Assembly: GCA_030268105.1 (NCBI GenBank)
Contig: BSDZ01000003.1
Span: 4,945,001-5,009,000, forward strand
Direction of reading: 5' to 3'
DNA length: 64,000 bases
DNA from: Volvox africanus
Taxonomy: Eukaryota > Chlorophyta > Chlorophyceae > Chlamydomonadales > Volvocaceae
The notes beneath the pieces are model-generated. The model saw nothing but the letters and a program-made list of their open reading frames with translations. It made no database searches and had not been told where the DNA came from. Each line of letters starts with the position of its first letter. Position 1 is the stretch's first letter. Position numbers and translations under genes: made by a program. Positions 33,401 through 43,900 of this stretch are shown piece by piece.

Positions 33401-36400
33401 GGCGGCGGCCGCGGCCGCTGCCACCTCTACCGCCGCAGTTGGCTTTGCTGCGAGTAGCCCTTTCGCCGCGAGCCCGCCGGACCTCGTCGTCGGAGGCACC
33501 GCTTGCCATCCGAGCAACGAACTGACGTCGCCGGTGGCGGGCGTAGTCAGCGGCGGGGGCATCGGGATCAGTATTACCGCCGCCGCTGCTCCTTCCGCTA
33601 ATGGCGGCAATGCAGCTGACGCATCCACCGTTACTATCACAGTCACTCGCGCCACCGCTCCTTCCGTCGTCACCGCCGCCGCCACTGCTAGCCTCGCTAG
33701 CGGCGGCGGCGGCAGCGTGAACGCGTCCGGGAGCGCCCTTGCTGCTAGCGTTGCGGCCGCTACCGGCGCCGTCGGTAGCCTCACCACTGCTACTGCCACG
33801 GTTACAAACCGGGGTGATGACGGCACGTCGGCTACCGCCACCATTCAGGTCATCGTCGAACCTCTCCCACGAGTGACCAACGTAGAGGCCGTACCGACTG
33901 TCAGCGTCGGCCAGACCGTCATGGCGTCCGGAGCTGATCTGCAGCCGCTGCAGCCGCTGCCTGATGGCCATGCACATGCCGCATCTCCAAGCCCCGCTGA
34001 TAACACTACAGCCACTACAACTGCCCGACAGCGTCCCTCCGTCGCCTGTACCGGTAGCTTGACCAGCTCCACACTCACCGCCTCCGCCACCGTCCCTGCC
34101 TCCGCCGCCGCCGATCGTGCCGTAATCCAGGACCTGCACTCCATGGTCAAGCAGGTCATGGAGGCGCACCGAGCCCGGGCGCGGGCCGAGTCTGAGGCGA
34201 CGGCGGCGGCAGCGGCGGCGGCCGTGGTTTCGGAGCCGTCGGAGCCCAATGGCGGTAATAGCAGTGGCTTCGTTGCCGGTGCCAGCGGCGGCGGCGACGG
34301 AAAGTTCAGTTACAGCCCGGGTGTGATGGGTCATTCCGCCGTTGCAGAGCCTGATATGGACGTAGAGCCGCTTACGGGACCCATCACCATGCGATATCAT
34401 AAGGCCCAACCGTTGCTACCGCCACGTGCGTCGTACTCGGCTACCGCCACCGCCGCCAGATGCTTACCGCTTCATGGTGACGTCGACTCTTCCAGTAGCC
34501 ATGCGCACGCACCGACGCTGCCGCCGTCTCGGCGCTGGTTTTTCTGTTGCGCACCTGATGCCTGCACCTACGCCATCATCTACTGGATCAGTGAGTACGA
34601 CAGTAGGGCGGCAAAGTACGATATGGAAGGTGCGGAGGACGGCGGCCGGCCACGCAAGCTGGACCTGGGCAATGTGTTATACGCGCCTACTTGCTTCAAG
34701 GACCCGAAGGTACGACTCCCCCTACCACAACGGATTATACTTAGTAATGTCTTGCATGGAAGTCTGAATCCTGCCGATGTGTTCTGCTGCACGCGTTTAC
34801 AGCCAGAGATAGAAGCGCCTAAATCGCAACGCAGTGTCAGGCGATCAACCACGAATGGTGGGGTAACATTCTAAGCAATGTTGTTGTCTCGCTATATTTC
34901 GAGAGCTAAAGCCACTGGGTCGGGGGGGATTGCAAACCAGCAAACAAGTGTGCACACGCGACGTTTGCCTCAGGTAATATGGGCATTGGTAAGTTTTCCA
35001 GACATAAACCTCCGCATGTGCGTGTGCTTATGAGTCTATCTCGCCCATAAACACACTAGACATCACAACGCCAAGCGGGCCCTCATTTATCTGACCCATA
35101 TGTACTAAATCAATATCATGATGATGAAATGCATGAGATGCATACGATACCTCACACTTATCTGTCGCTTACTCGAGAGCCCTTTCCTAATGTGCATGGT
35201 ACGACAAACACATACACACGAACTGACAAGAGGTCATGTCCTTATTGGGGTTTCTATTAAACCCCAATACCTATCATAGACGCACAGACACACAGACACA
35301 CAGACACACAGACACACAGACACACAGACACACACTCTGCCGGCTCGCTCCACGCAGCGTTCCATCAATTTATTGCAGGGTCGCCATATCTTGTGGGGCT
35401 ACATGAAGGAGCTGCGGAACGTGCCCGCCCCTCCCTGCCTCTGCAACAAGTACAGCTACGCGGGTTGTGTGTCTCTGCCCCGGGCGCTGTACCTGCGGGG
35501 AGACAAGCTTTTCCAGGTGGGGGGCTAAGGGGGGACGGGGAGGCGGGTTTGCGGCGGGGACTGACTAGGGGTCTTGACGCGACACGTGGTGAGGGAAAGA
35601 GAAAAGAGCGTTCGAAACCCTTGGCATCCGCACATGTGTTCCCGTATCGGCAAGAGGGGGTGAGGCCACAGGACATGACGGGACAGAACGCGGCAGATCA
35701 AGTGTGACCCGCCGCCTGGCGCCGCCTCGCTGTGCGCAGCTTCCTTTGCCGGAGCTGACGGCTCTGCGCAGCGACATTGCCGTACACGTCAGCCAGGTGG
35801 CATTGACCCATGGGTTGCCCTTTCGTCTCCGTGGAGTGCGCGGCTTGCACCTGGACATCGAGCTGGCAGTCAGGTGAGAGGGGCCAGGAGGGGAGGGGGA
35901 GGGGGCGGGGAGGCGGAGGGGGAGGGGAGGGGTTACAGCACTGCATCATGGGTTATCAAGATATGCCGACTGCAGCAGTGGGTGGTGAGGACGGGGTGGA
36001 GGATTAGCAGCAGGCCACTGGTAAGCTCGTAGCAATGCTGGAGCAACCCAAGAGATGGAGTTGCATCCAGAAATAGGGTGCTGTCCGTACGTCTCTGGAA
36101 GCTATCTTTTGACCTCCCAGGCCACACCACCTGTGCTGCCCTCCTGGAGCTGAGCCGAACCACATCCTGCAGCGATACCTCCCTCCTTCCCTTCCTCCCG
36201 CCCTCAGCCCCCTCACCGAACTGACCCTTGCCACCTACCTACGCATCGCACATTCTCCTAACCCTGACTTTCAGCCCCGGCAGCGGCCGGCGGACGGCGG
36301 TGCTGCTGCACAGCTGGCGACCAAGGGGCCGTGGAGCCGCCGCGCTGGTGTACGACTGGAGGAGCCGGCGGCTGTACGTCGTGTTCGATGCGATGCGTCC

Positions 36401-38672
36401 CAGCCGCCAGGCGCTGTGGAGGGGCACCGCCGCACCGACGACTCAGCGACAGCATCAGCCCCCGGAACCGCCGACGCAGAAGAATCTGCAACAGCAGCAG
36501 CAGCAGCAGCAGCAGGAACGTCACGCAGCTTTCTCCGCCACCTTCACGGCGGCCACTTCCCCCACCTCTTCCAGAACATTTCCAGTTGGCGGCCGAGGCA
36601 AGACGCTTTACTTCCCCAGACCAGATTGTGATACCTTAAAAAGTAACGGTAACGGTTGGAATGACGACTTAAGATAACGGCAAAGGTTAGGATAATGACA
36701 AAGATAACGGTGACGGTGGGGACAACGACAAAGATGACAGCTACGGGTTACGGGTGGAATAACGGCAAAGATAACGGTAACGGTAGTTACACCAAAATGA
36801 TGGCGTGTCCCTGAAGCCCGGATGGTAACACCCACATCCAGCAGAGCCTCACTGTTTCGCTAAGTTTCATCATGAGTGGGTCTGGTCACAGAAAGGATAT
36901 CTCGATATCTGGTTCGCAAGTACAGGTCGGCATGATTACATTGTTATTACCGTTATATTCGTACCAAAAGATTATTAACGGAACTGGCAAGAGTCCGTCT
37001 GTGAAGCCGTACCTCACCCTTAACCTTACCGCGGCGACGCTTAGGAAAAGACCTTCAACCGCTGCACTGTTATGCAGGGCCCATAGCATATACAGCATTT
37101 GGAAGGCCGGAGGTGGATACGGACCTGCTGCCAGCCGAAATGAACTGCGAGCCAAATGACCTAACAGAAACCGTTAATGGCAACGGCGGAGGAAGCGCGG
37201 GTGCCGGTCGGGACGGGGCCCCCCGTGGAAGCAGCGATGGATCCGACGTTTGCTGCGAATCCGCCGCCACTTGCAGCCCTGACAGCGGTGGCGACGGCGA
37301 CGATGACAGTAACGGCCATGCCCGTGCGATTGGGCTGGACGAGCTGGAGGAGCTGGACGAGGAGGAAAACATGGATTACGACGTTATCAGGTAGGTGTTA
37401 ATTGGCGATGGCGGTTGGTCCATGTGACCCAGCCGTAGCTCCTACTCTAGCTTGAACTACGACTCTAAAACCCAAAGGCCCCCCTCCTCCCTCCCTCTTG
37501 CCCCCCTTCCTGGGCCCCCTCCTGCCCCCCCCTTCCTGGCCCCTCTCCTGCCCCCCCTCCTCCCCCCCTCCTGCCCCCCCCCTTCCTGCCCCCCCCTTTC
37601 CTGGCCCCCCTCCTGGGGCCCCTTCCTGACCCCCCCTTCCTGACCCCCCCTTTCCTGGCCCCCCTCCTGGGCCCCCTTCCTGACCCCCCGTTCCTGCCCC
37701 CCTTTTCCTGACCCCCTTCCTGCCCCCACTGGCGCCACCCCACGCACCCGCAGGGACCCGGACTTCATCCCGGACCCCGACATGAACCCGCTGGTGGAGG
37801 ACTGGATTCGCATGAAGAGGGATGAGGCAGGTGGGTAAGCTGTTTGTGTGTCTGTGTGGACAGCAGGCGCTTCGCTAGGTCCACGCATGTCTCTGTTCTC
37901 CAGGTTTATTTTTCCATTCTAGCATGTAAATGCGTACGAATCCCAGTTAACAGCCTGTCCCTTGTGGCGTTACTCTTAAGTGTCTTTGCATAATGGGCGT
38001 GTCAAGCAGCTTCATGTGTAGTCCGATTTTAATCTTTATACATGCGTTGTGCGCCAAGTATATAGTGAATGGCGGTTTTGAAGTTAATGAAACATGTCAG
38101 TGCAAGAGCCAGGAAAGAACGCGGGCCGTGCGTGCCCCGGGGCTGCGGCAAACCGGACATGCATGTGACCATGTCCCAATGTGAACAGGAGAATAGGATA
38201 GGCGGCCTATACAAAAAACAAGAAAGTATATATATATATATGTTGATTTGTTCATTATTATTTTTTATCATTATTATTTGTTTTTTATTTGCTGCTGTTC
38301 CTCTCCTTTCCTATCTCTCGCCCCCTTCTCCCTCCTCCAGGCGGTCATCTGGACCTGGCCCCCGGTGCCCCTCTGCGGCTGCGGCTGTTCCTGGACGCCT
38401 CCTGCTTGGAGGTCTTCACCGGCACCGGCCAGGTGCTCACCACCCGGGTGTACCGGGGGCATCCGCCAGCGCACACACACACGGGGTGCGGGGGCGGGGG
38501 CCCTCCGGTCGGCCCCTCCGCTGGCGGTGTGTCCCCGGGCGGCGGTGAAGGTCCCGACCCCGGGATCGAGGTGTGGGCGGTGGGGGGCGGCTGCACACTG
38601 GACGATCTGCACGCCTACGAGATGGACAGCACCTGGACACGCGAGGAGGACGCGCCTTCCAATGATGTCTAA
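30436..38672 (+). CDS. GH32 beta-fructosidase (invertase/fructanase family) with giant insertion
   Basis: Eleven exons: 30436-30890, 31034-31193, 31461-31608, 31884-32087, 32728-34709, 35379-35516, 35740-35873, 36275-36642, 37078-37390, 37754-37830 and 38341-38672; phases agree, 1436 aa. Catalytic motifs are all present: the nucleophile block [20 protein letters not shown] (Asp139), the RDP motif WRDPWF (Asp283) and the acid/base block WECPF (Glu343). Further family marks are GCFSGSI, LGNVLYAPTCF, GRHILWGY, and a C-terminal beta-sandwich strand LRLFLDASCLEVF. These enzymes hydrolyse or transfer fructosyl groups on sucrose or fructans. Normal members have 500-650 aa. Here a disordered Ala/Thr/Ser/Val-rich insertion of about 550 residues follows the WECPF block inside exon 5, and exons 8-10 add a poly-Gln run and an acidic Gly/Asp-rich stretch. 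No signal peptide is evident at the chosen ATG. The substrate cannot be told from sequence. Exon 8's donor (AAAAA|GTAACG) is weak. Confidence 0.91.
30901..30967. repeat. 30-bp tandem repeat in GH32 intron 1
   Basis: A purine-rich 30-bp unit occurs at 30901-30930 and 30931-30960 with one difference, then a 7-bp start of a third copy. It begins 11 bp after the GTGAGC donor, so copy number changes would move only intron sequence. Confidence 0.9.
32271..32299. repeat. (CA)n-rich microsatellite
   Basis: CACACATA-type units in GH32 intron 4 (32088-32727). No coding role. Confidence 0.85.
35243..35269. repeat. Perfect hairpin in GH32 intron 5
   Basis: Arms TATTGGGGTTT and AAACCCCAATA (11 bp each) flank the loop CTATT, 15 bp before a CACAGACA minisatellite. 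The arms carry GGGGTTT/AAACCCC, which is close to telomeric composition but not an exact unit. A structured intron RNA or the relic of a small element are both possible. Confidence 0.75.
35284..35334. repeat. CACAGACA minisatellite
   Basis: About six uninterrupted 8-bp CACAGACA units in GH32 intron 5 (34710-35378), 45 bp before the acceptor TTATTGCAG. Confidence 0.92.
35874..35934. repeat. G-rich tract in GH32 intron 7
   Basis: Repeated GGGGAGGGGG and GGGAGG runs on the coding strand beginning at the donor of exon 7, so the pre-mRNA could form a G-quadruplex beside the 5' splice site. This is an inference from composition. Confidence 0.7.
36489..36515 (+). repeat. CAG repeat encoding poly-Gln in GH32 exon 8
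   Basis: CAA followed by eight CAG codons in the GH32 frame gives nine Gln residues, between Pro-rich and Ser/Thr-rich stretches. It is an in-frame, probably length-variable coding repeat. Confidence 0.9.
36640..36795. repeat. Degenerate GATAACGG repeats at the start of GH32 intron 8
   Basis: Variants of AAGATAACGGCAAAGA and GGTAACGGT recur about ten times from the exon 8 donor onward. Several contain GTAACGG, the same hexanucleotide context as the donor used, so alternative donors are possible. Confidence 0.65.
37476..37735. repeat. C-rich minisatellite in GH32 intron 9
   Basis: Units of the type CCCCCCTTCCTGGCCCC and CCCCCTCCTGC repeat about fifteen times with variation, ending shortly before the acceptor CCCGCAG at 37753. 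The tract probably doubles as an unusually long pyrimidine tract for that acceptor. Confidence 0.9.
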
Positions 38673-40943
38673 TGTACTGCGCTAACATGCAGCGGACTAA
38701 GCATGGCCGTGCCGAAAGTGAACGATTGCGCGAACCGAGGGTCACCAGGGTGGGGCTGCCACGGTGTGGAGGGCACGGAAAATCGTTTGAAGAGGGCGCC
38801 CCGCCGGCCGTTGTCGCCGCCCTGGGCCTCTTTTAAGAACCATGGGTTGCACCTCGGGGGGGGTGCGGGTCTGGTGGCGAGCAGCAGGAGCCAAGGTATT
38901 GGCGGTGAACGGAGGACCAACAGTATTGAGAGTAGGAAGGGAGGATATGAGGAGGAGGAGGGGAGAGAGGAAGAGGGCGGCGATGGGTCGTATGGGGGGC
39001 CGCGCAACGGCTGCAGGGTATTGCCCTTCTCGTCGCGTCCCGTCATTGGGTTGCGGTGACAGCAACGAAACGGCAATGCCTATCCAGATCCGCGAGCCCA
39101 ATATGTCTCGAGATATGGTGACACGAAATAAACCTGAAGTATATTTTCAGAGGAGAGCAAGAAGGGCGGGGGAGCAGATGGGGAGTGGAGAGGTACAGTG
39201 GTACAGAGGTACATTGCATCTTGGCGCGACGCCACGCGATACGAAGACGGCGTGACTCATTCTTGCGCCAGGCCTTTGTTTTAACGGTTGCTGACCAGCT
39301 GCGCTTATGATTAATCTAATGGCGGTCGGTTCCGCGCATTTTGTTCCTGGCTAGTCGTGGAATCAACCGCAGCGAAGTGTACTGACGAGGTCAGCCGATG
39401 AAATTGGCGCTGCTTCGCTGCGCGTATTTTGTTGATGTTGCGTGCTGGATTTCGCGATTTGTTTCCCGGTTGGTCGATTTGGTTATGACCACCATTTTGT
39501 TTAAGACCTGGCTTTCATGTCGGAAGCAGTTTCTTTAATACAAGTTGGAGTGGCCGACTTGAATGCGACTTTTTCGGGTTGAAAATATTGATGTTAATAT
39601 TCATAAATGGTATAGATAATGACAACAATTATAATAACTAATAGTAATAACAACCATGGTGATGGCAGCAACGCAGCTCATACACGCGGCGTTCGAAGGG
39701 CTTATTGACGCGGGTCTGCCAGCCAGCCATTTTGTTGCATCATTAAAGCCGGATGGGATAAAAGAGAGGCGGATTCAAATGAGGACGAAACATACGGGCC
39801 TTTTCATTTATGCCATGTGCGCAATCCGTGCGCTGTCTGCGGTCATGGGATATGGGTTGGGAGGCTGCGGCGCTGCTCTGTCCATGAAGCAGTTAACGTG
39901 ATCCAGCACCCTTTGGTTTCTATCAGATTTAGCACATGTCGGTGAACCGTATGACTGCGAACATTGCTTAAAAACCTAAAACTTCCTTATTTCAGTGTTC
40001 CATATACTAAATACGCGCCACGTGTGATGTCACTTGACATCGGTGCGATCCTGAGATTCGGTGACGCAAAATTTGTTATGATTTTAAAACAAATTATTGT
40101 CATGAGGCATTTGTCCACGTTGGCATGCGTGACGCGTCGCAAGGAAGCTCGGAAGCACGGGCGCCTGGTCGGAAGATGAAACCTGTAATTCAAGTCGAAG
40201 AACAACATCGGCTTGGCAGCCCTTAACCACTTTGTAGACCAAACATTTCGCCTATAAGGGTCTAAAAACGTCCAGAAGCTTGGAAGCCCTTTCGCCGCGA
40301 GCAGGATGCGCGATCGCCACCGCAAATTAGCACACCTTTTTGTATCTAACGAGCCGAAATCCTGCCATAAGAAATGCACAATCCCCTATGCAATATGTTG
40401 TGTTGCTAATTGCCTTGTGAATGTACCTTGTTGCGAATGCCCAAACCTCTCTTTAAGATCGGTAAGAATGTTCCGACCATGGCGACAATCGAAACGAAGC
40501 GTCCAGCTCTACATTAATGCGGGGCTGCTAGGGACTTCATGAAATTGCTATCGTATATATAAATACCTCTCGTATCGAAAAGGTGACAGTTTAGCTGTAT
40601 AGGCAACAACGACGAATTTCCTTGGAAAATTGGCCCATGGTGTCGAAGAAGATGAGGGGGAACTGTGTCACGTGGCCTGTTGCGGAACGCGACCCATGGG
40701 ACTACAAAGATCAATGATGTCCAACAGAACGTGTAGTGTAATGAATAAAAACTTCATTTACACATGATTCGGGAAGGCTAAAAGCCTGCCAATGAAGCCG
40801 TTCCTTTTTTAAAATCCCAACGAACATCTCTCAGCACAAGCTTCGTTTAGCGACTTGTAAGCCCATAGAATATTTCTTATTATTGTTTGCAAAAATGATA
40901 TTTGATGATTAACATATTTTGTTTTTGACAGGACGGTAATTCT
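38673..40943. other. Intergenic between the GH32 and PP2C genes
   Basis: About 2.3 kb. The left 600 bp is purine-rich and should be GH32 3' UTR; from about 39280 the sequence is A/T-richer with no recognisable gene. Just before the PP2C start, TTTTGTTTTTGACAG at 40917-40931 is a strong splice acceptor, and ATCG|GTAAGAATG near 40459 is a plausible donor. The PP2C transcript probably has a 5' UTR intron here. Confidence 0.5.
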
Positions 40944-43900
40944 ATGGCTTCGATACCGCCCAAAACAGAATGTAAAGCTACCTTGGTTATAGATCCTTGG
41001 ACCGCATCGATAGCGTCAGAAGCCTTCAGGCGTGGTACTCTGCAAGCGGCTGGCGCAGCGGAGGCAGCGACAGTATCGTCAACAACGGCTTCTGCGTTTT
41101 CCGCGTCAACAGCGACAGCTCAGCCTCGAAAACAACCAGCGACATCAAACGCCAGCTCCGTCGCATCAAAGTTCAATTTACCACACGCAGATGTTTTGCA
41201 TCTCTTGCGCATGTGTTACTACAGCGGCGCGCGGCACGTGCACAAAGCTTCAGAGACAGCAGTTGAACGGTCCGTCGCGCAGTCGCCGCATGTAGCAGAG
41301 GACCCCCATGCCGACGCCGCTCACATGGTGGAAGCCCGCGAGGCCAAGCGGCATAAGGCAGCTGCCGGCGGTGACTCAGACGCCGCACCGCAATCTCGCC
41401 GGGTTATGGCGCTTAAGAGGCTGTGCAACGCCCTTGGCGTGGTGAGCACGTGGGGGTCGGATTCCACTGGGGGTGAAGCCAAGAGATTGGGGAGCTCGGG
41501 CCCTACACACATTCCCGTATCCGCAATTCCGGTTGCTATCTCCAAAACCAATCGGAAGAATGAAGTACACCACTGTGAAGCACCTGTCCATTTTGGTCCG
41601 TTCCCTACTCCCTGTATTCGGATGGTCTCATGCATGTGTGTATTTGTATGTATGTATGTGTGTGTGTATGTATGCTCCAACCCGCCGGGATCGCCGGGGC
41701 TGTTCTGGCTTGCTACCAAACCCGCGTCGCCTCTCCACCCAGGTCACCCAGCACCGGCACCTTCCCGCCCACAACCTGTCGTACGCAGTGGCCAGCAGCC
41801 GCGGCTGGCGCGTAGCGATGGTAAGTCAGTCGCTGGCCCATGTGAGCCCTTTCGCCTCAACCTAAGCAATTTCAAGGGCCTTGAACGGGACCCCCATCAG
41901 GGGGGACCCCCATCATTTTCTGGGCTGAATAGCTGTTGAAAACAACATTCCAAAACTGTGTTCTTGTATCTCTTTTGTTCTCTCCATCTCTCTCTTTTGC
42001 CCTTGATCTCCACCCTTCATCTCCACCCTAGGGTATTTGTGAAATTTCCGCTGCCGCTGTTTTGCTGCCGCAGTGTGTCCGTAATTATTTCGGAACCATT
42101 GTTGATACTACGATTACGTTATGGTTATCATGGGTAACTTCAAAAGTATAAGCAGATCCAGGGATTTCCAGTACCACAAATCCATACGTTTGAATAGACC
42201 TGCGATGCTGCTGCCTTGCCACTGCCGTGCAGGAGGACACGTACGCCGCCGAGGTGCCGCTGCATGAATCGTACGGCATGTCGCTGTTCGCACTTTATGA
42301 CGGTCATGGTGGCGCAGAGGTGGCACGGTACAGCGCCCTCCATATGGTACGACAGCCCCTCTGTCTTCCCTCCTCAGATTTTTTCGGCTTTGTACTGTTA
42401 GCGGGCTGTGGAGGGGAGGGTAGAGGCGGGGACATGCGGGGTGGTGATATGGGTTCTGAAGGGGACTTGGTCCATCTTCAGTCCCTATCCGTTCCTTTTG
42501 CGGCGGCACCCTCAACTGTCAGGAGGAGGCCTTGGAGCGTTGGAGCTTGAGGAGGGCCTTTAAACCCTGTAGGGCGACATGGTTGAGGAGAAATCTGGGT
42601 CGGTCGTTTTGAGTAATTGTGCACGCAGATACCGGAAGCAGGGGCCTATAAGGCCCCGGAGTCAGGACGAGGAGGAAGAGGAGGAAAAAGAAGAGTGGGG
42701 AGGAGGAGGAGGCGGAGGGGAGAGGCGGAGGGGGGGGACCTTGAGTGTTGCGATGAGCTGGGGATGCAACACGCGCGCGCTACGGACCCTTCCCCACCCC
42801 AGTCAAAGGTGTCCAGCATTCCATTGCTCACCACGTGCCGCCCCTTTCCCCTTCCAAACACATACACACACACACACCTGATGTTCCCGCAATCAAAACT
42901 GTCCCCGGCCTAGGGCCGTGCCATCCGGGAGGCGCCTTCCGCCTGCGCAGCCTTCACGACGGACTACGATACCGAACCCCTGACACCCACCACCACCACG
43001 ACAGCCACCACCCCAAAAGCAAGAGCCACAACCGGCAGGGGGGACGTGAGCAGCAGCACCAAAGCAACCGACCAGGAGGCCGCTGGTCCCCAGTGGACAT
43101 GTACCGGTGCACGTATGAACACGGGGCTGCCTAAACCTCGTCTGGGTGATGGGGCCGGCGGAAGTGGCGGCGGCGAAGGAGACAGTCCCCGCCGCCGCCA
43201 CGCCGCCTTGCGGGAGGCGTTTCTGTCCCTCGACCGCCAGCTGTCCGATGAGGCGCATGCCCAGGAGCTCATGGCGCTGGCCAACCCTGGAGCACTGACG
43301 GTGCAGCCAGAGGCGTACGGCAGGTAAAAAGGTGACGCGAAAGGGTGGATGTACGGCGGTGCGCCCGCGGCCGTGAGGGCACCGGATTGAGCAGCAGCGA
43401 ATGTCCTGCGTACGGCCGATATGGCACCTGGCCTCGGGACGTGCCGTGGGGAAGCTTGGGAGTTTTTGACACATGCCGTTCGCTGCAATGCGCACAACCT
43501 TCGTATCTTACCCCCTTTTGTCACCTTTCCTGAGTTTTCTTCACAGCCTGTTAGGATCCTCGGTTCAATAGTTAGCCTGTAATCATCAAAAAATGCGGCG
43601 CAGCGTCATCAGATAGTCCATAATTCCGGTATGCATTTGAGATGAGCCCGGGTCTTTTTAATCCCGTACTGGATATACGGGACGCGAGGTTTGGCGCCGT
43701 GAACCCCCTCCAGGCGCACCCTCGAGGGGCCGTACTTGGGTCCCCCTGCCGGGTCCACTGCGAGCGTGGCGCTGGTGGGGCGGGGGGGAATAACGGTTGC
43801 TGGAGTCGGCGACAGCAGGTGGGATAAAGAAGGGAGAGGGGGGGAGAGGGGGGGAGAGGGCACACGGGATGAGAACACATCACTGGGAGGCTTTGCGGCA

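Noticed and set aside
33329..34409. Long minus-strand open frames opposite GH32 exon 5
   Set aside because: They are antisense shadows of the GC-rich Ala/Thr/Ser codons. The plus frame has splice junctions and GH32 motifs at both ends.
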